A DNA stretch of 64,000 nucleotides from Nannocystis sp. (GTDB taxonomy: Bacteria; Myxococcota_A; Polyangia; Nannocystales; Nannocystaceae): contig JADJRG010000013.1 in NCBI GenBank assembly GCA_016712315.1, positions 2,206,001-2,270,000 of the forward strand, in the 5' to 3' direction. Both the position numbers and the translations under genes were made by a program. Each line of letters starts with the position of its first letter. The first letter of the stretch is position 1. Shown in pieces: positions 48,022 to 56,591 of the stretch. The notes below the pieces were generated by a model. It searched no databases, was not told the origin of the DNA, and was given only the letters and a program-made list of their open reading frames with translations.

Positions 48022-49062
48022 ATGACGCCACTCGATCCGCCAAGCAAGTTGACCCGTAAGGACTTCGTCTCCGACCAAGAGGTGCGCTGGTGCCCGGGTT
48101 GCGGCGACTACGCGATCCTCTCGGCGGTGCAGCGCACCCTGCCGGAGTTCGGAGTGCGTCCTGAGAAGACAGTCTTCATCTCGGGGATCGGCTGCTCGAG
48201 CCGCTTCCCCTACTACATGAACACCTACGGCTTTCACACGATCCACGGGCGCGCGCCGACGCTCGCGACCGGCGTGAAGCTGGCGAACCCTGATCTCGAC
48301 GTCTGGGTAATCACAGGCGACGGCGACGGCCTCAGCATCGGCGGCAACCATCTGCTGCACCTGCTCCGGCGCAACCTGAACCTCCAGGTGATCCTCTTTA
48401 ACAACCGGATCTACGGGCTCACCAAGGGCCAATACTCGCCGACCTCGTTGATCGGCAAGCGTACCCCGTCGACGCCGATGGGCTCGGTCGATCCGCCGCT
48501 CACCCCGGCTGCGTTCGCGCTCGGCTGCGGCGGGCGCTTCGTCGCGCGGGCGATCGATGTCGACGCGAAGGGGTTGCCGATCGTGCTCCGCCGCGCGCAC
48601 CAGTACGTCGGCACGGGGTTCATCGAGGCGTTCCAAAATTGCCCGGTCTTCAACGACGGCGCGTTCGAGCACTTCACCGCGAAGGAGGTCGCCGCCGAGA
48701 CTCAGCTCCACCTCGAGCATGGCAAGCCGATGCTCTTCGGGGCGAAGGGCGATCGCGGGCTTCGGCTGCGCCCTGGCGTGCTCGAGCTTGAGATCGTGAC
48801 CGTGGGCGAGGATGGGATCACTGAAGCCGACGTGTTGGTCCATGACGAGACCAACCGCGCGATGGCGTTCTTGTTGGCGTCGCTCGAGCCGCCCACCTTC
48901 CCGATCGCGCTCGGCGTGCTCTACGCCGCGCCGTCGACGGCGCCGACCTTCGAGGTCGCGCTGCTCGGCCAGAACGCGCAAGCGCTGGCGAAGCAAGGCG
49001 CGGGCGATATCGACGCGCTGCTGCGCAAGGGACACACGTGGGAGGTCTCCGCTGGCGGTTGA
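48022..49062 (+). CDS. korB: 2-oxoglutarate:ferredoxin oxidoreductase, beta subunit
   Basis: 346 aa from ATG 48022. VRWCPGCGDYAILSAVQ has the first cluster Cys pair. ISGIGCSSRFPYYMNTYGFH and the ThDP motif GDGDGLSIGGNHLLHLLRRN are intact, ending in LQVILFNN. With KorA it forms the oxygen-tolerant KorAB type found in aerobic bacteria, bearing one [4Fe-4S] cluster. No ferredoxin gene is nearby. The presence of sucAB 10 kb away means the cell has two routes from 2-oxoglutarate to succinyl-CoA. Confidence 0.93.
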   Translation: MTPLDPPSKLTRKDFVSDQEVRWCPGCGDYAILSAVQRTLPEFGVRPEKTVFISGIGCSSRFPYYMNTYGFHTIHGRAPTLATGVKLANPDLDVWVITGDGDGLSIGGNHLLHLLRRNLNLQVILFNNRIYGLTKGQYSPTSLIGKRTPSTPMGSVDPPLTPAAFALGCGGRFVARAIDVDAKGLPIVLRRAHQYVGTGFIEAFQNCPVFNDGAFEHFTAKEVAAETQLHLEHGKPMLFGAKGDRGLRLRPGVLELEIVTVGEDGITEADVLVHDETNRAMAFLLASLEPPTFPIALGVLYAAPSTAPTFEVALLGQNAQALAKQGAGDIDALLRKGHTWEVSAGG

Positions 49063-49218
49063 CGCTGGCGGAGCCGCGCAGGCCCTCGTGTCCCCAAAGT
49101 AAGGCGCTCGTGCGGGCTCGTCGGCTGGCGAATGCTTCGCGATTGCCGTCGTCCAAGCCCCGTCCCTTCGCGGCTCGACGGCACCTCTCATCACGCTACT
49201 CTACCCAGAGAAATTGTC

Positions 49219-50175
49219 ATGAAACTCATTAACAAGTCCCAGTACCTCCTTTCGGCCCTCTTCGGCGGCTTCTGCGCGTTCACCCTCGGCTGTGTCATCT
49301 CGGTCGGCCCTGGCGATGACTCCGGCTCGGAGAAGAAGTGCGGCGATCTCCTGACCAACAGCTTTGAGCAGGGGGGCACGTGCTTCTGCAAGGCTGGGTA
49401 CGACTGGTGTAACGCGAACGACCCCGACGACTACACCTGCTGCGAAGAGAAAGATAAGCCAGGCAGCGCCTGCGATCAGCCGAACAACGTCATCGTCAAC
49501 GAGCAGTGCGTCTGCGACGTCGGCTTCAACTGGTGTAACCCCGACGACTTGGCCGACTACAGCTGCTGCGAGGACGGCGGCGCGGGTACGACGACCGGCG
49601 GCACAACGACCGAGGGTACGAGCGAAGGCACGAGCGAAGGCACGAGCGAAGGCACGACCGCCGGCTCAGAGTCGGAGTCCGACGGAGGCACCGGCGACCC
49701 CGGCTGCGCCTCGGCCTACGAGGTGCCGGCGAGCTGCGACGAGGTCAACGAGCCCTTCTTCTGCACCCACCCGGACACGTGCACCCCTGAGGGCAGCAAG
49801 TATTACGTCTGCCAGGGCGGCGTGTACGTCGAGCAGACCCAGGCTACCGGGGACGCCGGTTGCGTCTCGGACGGCTATGACTTCTATGCGGGTTGCCTGG
49901 ACACCAACAGCGGCATCGACATCTTCTGCGGGGTCGGCCCCGGCACGCCCTGCACGACAGGTTCGGCCGACTCTTGCGAGGCGAATGGTGATGAGCTGCT
50001 GACCTGCACTTACGGCAAGCTGAGCGCCAAGAGCTGCCTCTACGAGTGCATGGTCGAGGGGGACCGCCGCGGCGTGACCTACGATTATGGCGAGTGCGGC
50101 GAGCAAGGCGGCGCGATCCAGTGCCTCTGCTGCGACTTCGACGAGGAGGGCTGCGGCCCCCAGGACACCAACTAG
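49219..50175 (+). CDS. Cys-rich surface lipoprotein with repeat linker
   Basis: 318 aa from ATG 49219; the longer open frame lacks a signal. The lipobox AFTLGC gives Cys25. Residues about 40-120 hold two copies of a Cys module (C-x-C-x(3)-[YF]-x-W-C-N ... D-Y-x-C-C-E), spaced about 50 residues. A Thr/Ser/Gly/Glu linker follows, made of 12-bp DNA repeats coding EGTS (about 49610-49660). The C-terminal half carries C-x-x-G-x-L-x(4)-C-x(3)-C (residues about 263-277). The modules look like disulfide-bonded surface domains. No enzymatic motif. Confidence 0.7.
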   Translation: MKLINKSQYLLSALFGGFCAFTLGCVISVGPGDDSGSEKKCGDLLTNSFEQGGTCFCKAGYDWCNANDPDDYTCCEEKDKPGSACDQPNNVIVNEQCVCDVGFNWCNPDDLADYSCCEDGGAGTTTGGTTTEGTSEGTSEGTSEGTTAGSESESDGGTGDPGCASAYEVPASCDEVNEPFFCTHPDTCTPEGSKYYVCQGGVYVEQTQATGDAGCVSDGYDFYAGCLDTNSGIDIFCGVGPGTPCTTGSADSCEANGDELLTCTYGKLSAKSCLYECMVEGDRRGVTYDYGECGEQGGAIQCLCCDFDEEGCGPQDTN

Positions 50176-50191
50176 GCTCCGCTGAGCGACC

Positions 50192-50230
50192 AAGGAGACA
50201 CCGGCACCTTCAGGCTGCCGGTGTCTCCTT
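50192..50230 (+). terminator. Rho-independent terminator candidate
   Basis: A perfect 15-bp stem, 50192-50206 with 50216-50230 (AAGGAGACACCGGCA and its complement), closes a 9-nt loop. TTTGTTC follows on the plus strand. It lies 17 bp past the lipoprotein stop and faces the convergent RRM gene stop, so it may work both ways. Confidence 0.8.
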
Positions 50231-50279
50231 TGTTCGTGAGGTCGGAGTGAGCTCCTCGCCCTCGCTCCTTCGCTCGCAC

Positions 50280-50744
50280 CTAGCGGGTGCGGTCGGTGGC
50301 CGGGCGGACGACCAAGGTGCGGCCGTCGACCTCGCGGCCGGACAGCTCTCGGGTGGCGATCGCTGCGTCGCGGCGGTCGGCCATGGTGACGAAGCCGAAG
50401 CCGCGTGACTCGCCCATGTCACGGTCGGTGACGACGATCGCGTCATCGACGGGGCCGAAGGTCTCGAACATCGTCCGAAGATCGAGGGTCGAGGTGCTTT
50501 GGCTCAGACCGCCGACAAAGAGCCGGCTGGGGATCGAGTTGCTGCGCACAGGCCCGTTGCTGTTGTCGTCGGGCTCCGCGATTCCGCGCATAATGCCGCC
50601 CTGGATCTCGTCGGCGGAGGTGATCTGGATCTCGGCCCCTCCCTGAGCGCGGTTCGTCCGGCGACGCTCGGCCTTCTCTTCGCGCTTGCGCTCCTTGTCT
50701 TGCGCGCGCTGGCGCTTTCCTGCGGAATAATTCGGTCGAGCCAT
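50280..50744 (-). CDS. RRM-type RNA-binding protein
   Basis: 154 aa. The Lys/Arg/Glu-rich N-terminus (about 1-35) is disordered. One RRM spans about 72-150 with RNP2 LFVGGL (75-80) and RNP1 RGFGFVTM (114-121). This resembles the Rbp proteins of myxobacteria and cyanobacteria, which bind single-stranded RNA and are often cold-induced. The basic N-terminal extension is unlike the short Rbp proteins. Upstream 338 bp has no gene and may include a long leader. Confidence 0.85.
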   Translation of the reverse strand: MARPNYSAGKRQRAQDKERKREEKAERRRTNRAQGGAEIQITSADEIQGGIMRGIAEPDDNSNGPVRSNSIPSRLFVGGLSQSTSTLDLRTMFETFGPVDDAIVVTDRDMGESRGFGFVTMADRRDAAIATRELSGREVDGRTLVVRPATDRTR

Positions 50745-51082
50745 GCAGTCCCTCGGGGTGGGGCCGCGCCCGCGGGCGGCGCAGCGAGTTCGATGTGGCG
50801 CGTGGGCGCCAGGGAATGAGAAGTGGGTGAGCCGAAGAGATCGGCGATCGGTGAACAGCGCGACAGCCGCGGGCGGCTGCCTCTGCGTCCCGCTGCTACC
50901 TTGTAGATGTAAGCGCGCCCCCCGTCCAGTGCGAGGGTCGCCGGGCGGGTTGTCAGGGCCGTTCTCATGGGGCGTTCGCGACGGCGCTGTCGGCCGAATT
51001 CACGGCGCGGGCGATCTAGCTCGCGAACTTGCAGCGATGATGGGCAAAATCGAGCGATGCGCGCGTGCAGACCTAGCGCGGG
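50745..51082. other. Gene-free stretch upstream of the RRM gene
   Basis: 338 bp between the RRM gene start (minus strand) and the 3' end of the lipoprotein gene at 51083. Frames here are short and lack coding pattern. The segment 50905-50925 is locally less GC-rich (ACCTTGTAGATGTAAGC) and could hold a minus-strand promoter, but no clear -35/-10 pair was found. A structured 5' leader for the RRM gene is possible; I see no defined hairpin. Confidence 0.4.
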
Positions 51083-52105
51083 TCATGGCGCGCAGATCGG
51101 CTGGTCCCCGCCGATACAGTCGTTGATACAGCCAGCCTTGGCGAGCTCACCGTCGACGCAGAGATGGAGGATCGCACCGACGCACTTCTGGTCGGCTGGG
51201 GTGCACGTGACCTGAAATGCGCCCTCTTTGCAGAGGCACGCCCAGCCCTCGCTGCTCTGGCCGCTACATCCGACGGAGACACCTTGCTGCAGGCCCAGCT
51301 GCATCTCGCTGATGTCCAGCGCGCAGATCTCCTCGCAGATCGCTGGATCTGCCTGCCATTCGCCGCTCATCATCACCGGTTCGCAACTGTAGGGCGTGCC
51401 GGCCTCGCCTGGCGCGCTCTCGCACTTCTGAAAGTCATCCGGAGGGTCACAGAGCATCACTTCGCCGGTGGTGTTTGTATCGGTGGCGTCAGTGGTCGCG
51501 TCGGTGGCTTCCGTCGTGTCGGAAGCGGTGGTTGTGGCGTCGGTGGTGGTTGTGGCGTCGGTGGTGGTCGTGGCGTCGGTGGTGGTTGTGACGTCGGTGG
51601 TGGCGTCGGTGGTGGCGTCGGTGGTGGGCCCAGTTGTACTTGTGGTGCTCGGGTCTGAGTCTGAGTCTGAGTCTGAGTCGGTGCCGCCGGTCCAAGGCGC
51701 GCAGTTTTCGGCCGCGATCTCGATCACCGCGTCAGGCGTCGGCACGCTCACCATGCCGACGAACACGACGTGGTCAGACTCCTCGATCGCGCCCGCGGTC
51801 GCGCTGCCGAACCAGGCGACCGTGAGATCTGCGCGGTCGACCTCGGGCGGCCGCGCGTAGCCGATCGTCGCGTAGCTGTCGGCAAAAATTGAGGCGTCGG
51901 GGATCGCAAAGGCCGCCGAGAGGGGCGCGCCGACCGCGGACCCCGCCGCGTCGTAGCCTTGGAGCTCGATGCGGACGCTCTTGGGGAGGCCGCCGACGTC
52001 GCAGGGATAGAGCCGCAGCTCCACCAAGGGAGCGTCGCCTCCACAGGAGATCTGCGCGGTCAATACCGCCAGGCAGGCGACGCGCGGCAGCCAAGAGATC
52101 GACAT
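51083..52105 (-). CDS. Surface lipoprotein with Thr/Asp/Ala repeat linker and Cys-rich tail
   Basis: 340 aa. The signal peptide ends TAQISC with Cys21. Residues 24-140 are a beta-sandwich-like domain (LVELRLYPCDVGGLPKSVRI). A linker (about 142-220) is made of SDSD repeats and Thr-Thr-Asp-Ala units, seen in DNA as imperfect 12- and 18-bp repeats at about 51480-51680. The C-terminal domain has at least twelve Cys and ends with C-x-x-G-x-L-x(4)-C-x(3)-C, the same spacing as in the lipoprotein at 49219. It is probably displayed on the outer surface. Confidence 0.7.
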   Translation of the reverse strand: MSISWLPRVACLAVLTAQISCGGDAPLVELRLYPCDVGGLPKSVRIELQGYDAAGSAVGAPLSAAFAIPDASIFADSYATIGYARPPEVDRADLTVAWFGSATAGAIEESDHVVFVGMVSVPTPDAVIEIAAENCAPWTGGTDSDSDSDSDPSTTSTTGPTTDATTDATTDVTTTTDATTTTDATTTTDATTTASDTTEATDATTDATDTNTTGEVMLCDPPDDFQKCESAPGEAGTPYSCEPVMMSGEWQADPAICEEICALDISEMQLGLQQGVSVGCSGQSSEGWACLCKEGAFQVTCTPADQKCVGAILHLCVDGELAKAGCINDCIGGDQPICAP

Positions 52106-52162
52106 CGACGGCGTGAGGCTAGCAGAAAGCGCGCCGGTTCAGGGCCGGGGGAGCGGGTCGCT

Positions 52163-52597
52163 TCAGCCGGGGAGCTCGCGCGTGCCGCCGCAGAGGGATG
52201 GAGCCAGGGCCTCGAGCGCGGCGCTTATCTGAGCGATGAGCTCTCCTTCCGTGCAGAGATCGCAGCGGAGCTGGCGCGGTGGCTCGGTCGTAGCGGCCCC
52301 TTGTACGGCGATCGTCGCGAGGTAGCCGATCGTTCGGCCAGGTCGGGGCCGGACGGTGATCGCGACCACCGGGCTCCGTGAGCCGCTTGGTCGGGCCGTC
52401 GGGCGTCGGAGAGCGGCGTCTGCGCGTGCCCGGAGCTGAACCGCGATCGCTGGGCCGGCGCCGGCCTCGCGCAGCGAGCTGGTGTCGATCGCGAGCGCGA
52501 CATGGGAGATCGCCGCGCCCTCAGACTCGCACGTGCTGTCCGCGCGGGTGAGCGAGGCGACGGTGGTGAGGAGCAGGGTGAGCAGCGGACCAGACAT
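52163..52597 (-). CDS. Small exported protein
   Basis: 144 aa from ATG 52597 (MSGPLLTLLLTTVASL), where the signal peptide begins; the ATG at 52639 adds a Phe/Arg-rich leader. The signal is cut after about residue 20. The mature part has four Cys (STCESEG, LRCDLC, PSLCGG) and alternating beta strands. No family is recognised. It sits 57 bp upstream of the lipoprotein gene on the same strand, so they may share a message. Confidence 0.5.
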   Translation of the reverse strand: MSGPLLTLLLTTVASLTRADSTCESEGAAISHVALAIDTSSLREAGAGPAIAVQLRARADAALRRPTARPSGSRSPVVAITVRPRPGRTIGYLATIAVQGAATTEPPRQLRCDLCTEGELIAQISAALEALAPSLCGGTRELPG

Positions 52598-52690
52598 ATT
52601 CTTGAACAAGAAGAACACCCGAACACCAGGTGATCGCAAAAATCAGGCGATCAGGGGGCGGCGCGGCGGCTGCTGTTACACTGCGCGCTG

Positions 52691-53608
52691 ATGTCCGCTC
52701 GCGAGCTCATCGTCCTCGGCACCGCGAGCCAGGTGCCGACGCGTTATCGCAACCACAACGGCTATTTTCTGCGCTGGGATGAGGAGGGGATCCTCTTTGA
52801 CCCGGGTGAGGGCACGCAGCGGCAGATGATCCTCGCTGGGGTCACGGCGTCGATGATCTCGCGGATCTGCATCACCCACTTCCACGGCGATCATTGCCTC
52901 GGCTTCGCCAGCATGGTCCAGCGGATCTCGCTCGATCGGGTGCCTCACGTCGTGCAGGTGCACTACCCCGCGTCGGGTCAGGTCTACTACGACCGACTGC
53001 GGCAGGCGTCGATCTTCCATGACGTCGCGAAGATCGAGCCGCGGCCGATCTCCGCGCCTGGGGTGATCTTTCGCGCGGGTTCGCTCCAACTCTCGACCCT
53101 ACGCCTCGAGCACGGGGTCGAGTCTTGGGGGTATCGCCTCGAAGAGGGGGCGGGGCGCTCGATGCTGGTCGATCGCCTCGAGGCCGCCGGGATCCGCGGT
53201 CCGGCGGTCGGTGAGCTGCTTCGTGCGGGGGTGCTTCAAGTCGGCGATCGCCGCGTGACCCTCGAAGAGATGAGCGTCGCGAGGCCGGCGCGGGCGGTCG
53301 CCTTTGTCATGGATACGCGGATCTGTGCGGCGACGATCGAGCTGGCGCGGGGCGCGGACCTGCTGATCTGTGAGTCTACCTACCTCGACGAGGACGCCGA
53401 TAAGGCGCGCGAGAACGGCCATATGACCGCACGCGAGGCGGCGACGGTCGCGCGTGACGCCGGCGCTGGCAAGCTGGTCCTCACCCATTTTTCCCAGCGA
53501 TATCAAGACGTCGGGCCCTTCGTCGAGGAGGCGGCGAAGATCCACCCGGATGTGGTCGCTGCGGTGGACGGCGCGGTGATCCCGGTGCCACGCCGCGAGC
53601 GCCCTTAG
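52691..53608 (+). CDS. rnz: Ribonuclease Z (tRNA 3' endonuclease), MBL fold
   Basis: 305 aa, standard length. Zinc-binding HxHxDH is read at H63-F-H65-G-D67-H68. The start LIVLGTASQVPTRYRNHNGY and the late DLLICESTYLDEDADKARE ... GHMTAREAA ... LTHFSQRY give the remaining ligands and the RNase Z signature. It removes 3' trailers from tRNA precursors without a CCA end. Its stop is 1 bp from the stop of the convergent glpK. Confidence 0.93.
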   Translation: MSARELIVLGTASQVPTRYRNHNGYFLRWDEEGILFDPGEGTQRQMILAGVTASMISRICITHFHGDHCLGFASMVQRISLDRVPHVVQVHYPASGQVYYDRLRQASIFHDVAKIEPRPISAPGVIFRAGSLQLSTLRLEHGVESWGYRLEEGAGRSMLVDRLEAAGIRGPAVGELLRAGVLQVGDRRVTLEEMSVARPARAVAFVMDTRICAATIELARGADLLICESTYLDEDADKARENGHMTAREAATVARDAGAGKLVLTHFSQRYQDVGPFVEEAAKIHPDVVAAVDGAVIPVPRRERP

Positions 53609-53609
53609 G

Positions 53610-55094
53610 TCACGCGAGCTCGACGGCGCGACGCCAGCGCTTGGTCAGCGCCTCGAGCTGCGCGGGCGCTGCCTTGCGCTCGAAGCGGCGGTCCTCTTGC
53701 CAGGCTGCCTTGAGCGCCTCTCGGTCGGGCCAGAGGCCGACGCCGAGGCCGGCGAGGAAGACCGCGCCGAGGGCGGTGGTCTCGAGCATCTTTGGGCGAG
53801 CGAGCGGGACGCCGAGAAGATCGGCTTGGATCTGCATCAGGAGGTCGTTGGCGGCGGCGCCCCCGTCGACCTTGAGCACCCGCAGCGGCGCGCCTGTGTC
53901 CGCGCTCATCGCATGTAATAGATCCGCGACCTGGAGGGCGATGCCTTCGAGGGCGGCCCGCGCGAGGTGGGCCTTGGTCGTGCCGCGGGTGATCCCGGTG
54001 ATCAGGCCGCGGGCGTGCGGGCGCCAGTACGGGGCGCCGAGGCCAGCGTGGGCGGGCACGAGGACGACCTCTCCGCTCTCCGGGACCGACGCGGCGAGCG
54101 CCTCGATCTGGTCGGCGCTGTCGAGGATGCCGAGCTGATCACGGAGCCACTGGACCACCGCGCCGGCCATGAACGCGCTGCCTTCCAGGCAATACGTGGT
54201 TTGGTCGCCGATCTGCCAGCCGATGGTGGTGAGCAGGCCGTGAGAGGAGTGCACGGGCGTGGCGCCGGTGTTCATCATGACAAAGGCGCCGGTGCCGAAG
54301 GTGCACTTGGCCTCGCCCGCGGCGAAGCACGCTTGGCCGAAGAGGGCCGCCTGTTGATCGCCGGCGATCCCGTGGATCGGCAGGCCGTCGGGGAGTCCGG
54401 GCACACCTCTGGTCGTCGCGAAGCGCGCGGTGCATGGGTGAACGGTCGGTAGGATTGATCGTGGCACGCGAAAGAGCGCGCAGAGGGTCTCACTCCAGCC
54501 GCCGCCGGCGAGCGGCCAGAGGAGCGTGCGTGAGGCGTTGCTCGGCTCGGTGACGTGCGCCGCGCCGCCGCTGAGGCGCCACACCAAGAAGGTGTCGATG
54601 GTGCCCGCCGCGAGCTCGCCGGCTTCAGCGCGGGCGCGGGCTCCGTCGACGTGGTCGAGCGTCCACGCGAGCTTGGTCCCCGAGAAATAAGGGTCAAGCA
54701 CGAGGCCTGTCTCTCGCCGGATCGCCTCCTCGTGGCCGGCCGTGCGCAAGGCAGCGCAGGTGTCGGCGGTGCGGCGGTCTTGCCAGACGAGCGCGCGGTG
54801 GATCGCTCGGCCGCTGGATCGCTCCCAGATCAGGCTGGTCTCGCGCTGATTGGTGATCCCGAGCGCGACGATCCGCGCGGGATCGACGCCGCTCTTCGCG
54901 AGCACCGCGGCGATCGCTGCGGTGACCGAGCCCCAGATCTCCTCGGGCTCGTGCTCCACCCAGCCAGGTTTTGGGAAGTGTTGGGGGAATTCTTGGTTGG
55001 CTCGAGCGACGACCGCGAGGTTGGCGTCGACGAGCAGGCAGGTGGTGCCCGTGGTCCCTTGATCGATGGCGAGGATCAACTCTTGGCCGCTCAT
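53610..55094 (-). CDS. glpK: Glycerol kinase
   Basis: 494 aa. The FGGY-kinase start LAIDQGTTGTTCLLVD, then ALGITNQRETSLIWE and ALVWQDRRTADTCA, mark the substrate site. CTFGTGAFVMMNTG and LKVDGGAAANDLLMQIQADL mark the nucleotide site. It phosphorylates glycerol to glycerol-3-phosphate. No glpF, glpD or regulator gene is adjacent. The upstream 449 bp holds no gene and may carry its promoter. Confidence 0.95.
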   Translation of the reverse strand: MSGQELILAIDQGTTGTTCLLVDANLAVVARANQEFPQHFPKPGWVEHEPEEIWGSVTAAIAAVLAKSGVDPARIVALGITNQRETSLIWERSSGRAIHRALVWQDRRTADTCAALRTAGHEEAIRRETGLVLDPYFSGTKLAWTLDHVDGARARAEAGELAAGTIDTFLVWRLSGGAAHVTEPSNASRTLLWPLAGGGWSETLCALFRVPRSILPTVHPCTARFATTRGVPGLPDGLPIHGIAGDQQAALFGQACFAAGEAKCTFGTGAFVMMNTGATPVHSSHGLLTTIGWQIGDQTTYCLEGSAFMAGAVVQWLRDQLGILDSADQIEALAASVPESGEVVLVPAHAGLGAPYWRPHARGLITGITRGTTKAHLARAALEGIALQVADLLHAMSADTGAPLRVLKVDGGAAANDLLMQIQADLLGVPLARPKMLETTALGAVFLAGLGVGLWPDREALKAAWQEDRRFERKAAPAQLEALTKRWRRAVELA

Positions 55095-55543
55095 TGGATG
55101 TGCTCCGTGCGCAGGGACTCTAGCCCGGAGAAGGTTTCTGGGAGAAACCGCGCCAAATGCGCGATGCCGGTCAGGGTGCGTGATCGCCGCGAGGTGGAGG
55201 CGATCTCTCAGATCGCTCAGAGTTTCTGCATTCGAAGTGTGATTTCGCGCGAAAACCTGCGCAGAGGGCAGGTGCTACGGCGCCTCCGGCGGGCCTTCCT
55301 TCGCGATCTGTATTCAGACCGGCGTGCGCGTGGTGCGCACATGAAAACACTAATAATATTAAGCACTTCGGCGACGGAGAGCGAATTCTCTGCGGGGCGG
55401 AGTCGCCCGAAACATTTAAATCACCTATCAAATCACCATCACTATCGCTAACTGAGACGTCACTGACGTAGCCGCTCGCCGTTGACGCCGGCCCGGGCCG
55501 GGCCGAAAATCCCCAGGAAGCGGCGGCGAGAGCCCTCCAACGA
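55095..55543. other. 449-bp gene-free region with an AT-rich pocket
   Basis: It lies between divergent glpK and the XRE regulator gene. Bases 55340-55372 and 55410-55445 are unusually AT-rich for this genome (CTAATAATATTAAGC; AACATTTAAATCACC). No open frame here is convincing. The direct motif ATCA(C/A) recurs at 55420-55441. The perfect palindrome GGCCCGGGCC is at 55491-55500 inside the candidate promoter spacer. The AT-rich pocket could be an upstream promoter element or regulator site. Confidence 0.5.
55482..55510 (+). promoter_or_regulatory. Candidate promoter of the XRE-aro-acc cluster
   Basis: TTGACG (55482-55487), a 17-bp spacer containing a GGCCCGGGCC palindrome, then GAAAAT (55505-55510). 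Translation starts at 55544. The -35 is one base from consensus and the -10 two. The palindrome in the spacer is a plausible autoregulatory site for the XRE protein, but that is inference. Confidence 0.4.
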
Positions 55544-56023
55544 ATGACTGGAGCACCCAAGCAGGAGCGTCAAGCTCCCCACGACGAGGTCCCGATGGAG
55601 GAGATACCAGCATCGTCATCGTCGGTCGCGCCGACGAGCGCACCAGTCGAGGCGCCAGCGCGAGCGGCGGTGCTCGAGCCGACCCCCGCCGCGCTGACGG
55701 TCTCAGCGCCGATACCGATCACGGTCGCGGCGGCCGTCGCGGCGCCAGTCGAGGCGCCAGCCGAGGTCGCTCCGGCGCCGCCGTCGAAGGCGCCGCGCGC
55801 GAAGCCGGCGCTCCAGCCCAACAACGTCCGCAAGCTCCGGCAGGCGGCGATGATGAGCAAGGCAGAGCTCGCGCGCCGCGCAGGTGTCTCGCCGCTGACG
55901 ATCAATCGGGTCGAGGCGGGTTGGCCCTGTCGGATGGATACGAAGCGGAAGATCCTCGAGGCGCTGGGGCTGAACCCGGCCGCCCGCGAAGAGGTGTTCG
56001 GCCCGGACTCTGAAGCCGGTTGA
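55544..56023 (+). CDS. XRE-family HTH regulator with Pro/Ala-rich N-terminus
   Basis: 159 aa. Residues 1-88 are a disordered Ala/Pro/Val-rich arm with repeated VEAPA units. The C-terminal 92-150 is a Cro/CI-type HTH: NVRKLRQAAMMSKAELARRA then GVSPLTINRVEAGW and a final helix KRKILEALGLN. The gene precedes aroK by 13 bp and likely shares its message. It may therefore regulate the shikimate/acc cluster or itself; there is no ligand domain. Confidence 0.8.
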   Translation: MTGAPKQERQAPHDEVPMEEIPASSSSVAPTSAPVEAPARAAVLEPTPAALTVSAPIPITVAAAVAAPVEAPAEVAPAPPSKAPRAKPALQPNNVRKLRQAAMMSKAELARRAGVSPLTINRVEAGWPCRMDTKRKILEALGLNPAAREEVFGPDSEAG

Positions 56024-56036
56024 GCGAGGCGCCGCC

Positions 56037-56591
56037 ATGGGGCTCGCACGGCCGCCCGCGTCGCCGGTGTTCTTGACCGGAATGATGGGCGCGGGGAAGT
56101 CGACCCTCGCGCGACTGCTCGCCGCGCGCTGGCGAGCCACCGCGGTGGATCTCGATCTGCGGATCGAGAGGCTCTTCGGCGCGTCGATCGCCGCCCTCTT
56201 CGCGGGTGGTGAGCCACGTTTTCGCCGCCTTGAAGCCGCGGCCCTGCGCTCCTTGCTGGCGGAGCCGGGGGCGCGAGCGATCGTCGTCGCGACTGGCGGC
56301 GGCGCGGCGTGTGAGCCGTCCAATCGCGCGTCGATGGCCGCTGCGGGCGTGGTTGTCTACCTCGAGGTCTCGGTCGATGAGCTGCTCCGTCGCCTGCTCG
56401 CCGAGCGTGACGGAGCGCGACGTCCCCTCCTCCACGGTGATCCTGCGGTGCAGCGGTCCCGGTTCGAGGCCTTGCTCGGGCAGCGCGCTGCGGATTACGC
56501 ATGTGCGGACGTGGTTGTAGACGGGAGCGGTGCCCCGCAAGATGTGCTCCGTCGGCTGCTCCACGCGTGGGGCGGCCCTGAGGATCCATGA
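56037..56591 (+). CDS. aroK: Shikimate kinase
   Basis: 184 aa. Walker A GMMGAGKST (15-23), the shikimate-binding DLD (38-40), GGEPRFRRLE (57-66) and ATGGG are all present. The lid RRPLLHGDP carries the conserved Arg. It phosphorylates shikimate to shikimate-3-phosphate in chorismate synthesis. It overlaps aroB by ATGA, the classic aroKB pair. Confidence 0.93.
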   Translation: MGLARPPASPVFLTGMMGAGKSTLARLLAARWRATAVDLDLRIERLFGASIAALFAGGEPRFRRLEAAALRSLLAEPGARAIVVATGGGAACEPSNRASMAAAGVVVYLEVSVDELLRRLLAERDGARRPLLHGDPAVQRSRFEALLGQRAADYACADVVVDGSGAPQDVLRRLLHAWGGPEDP

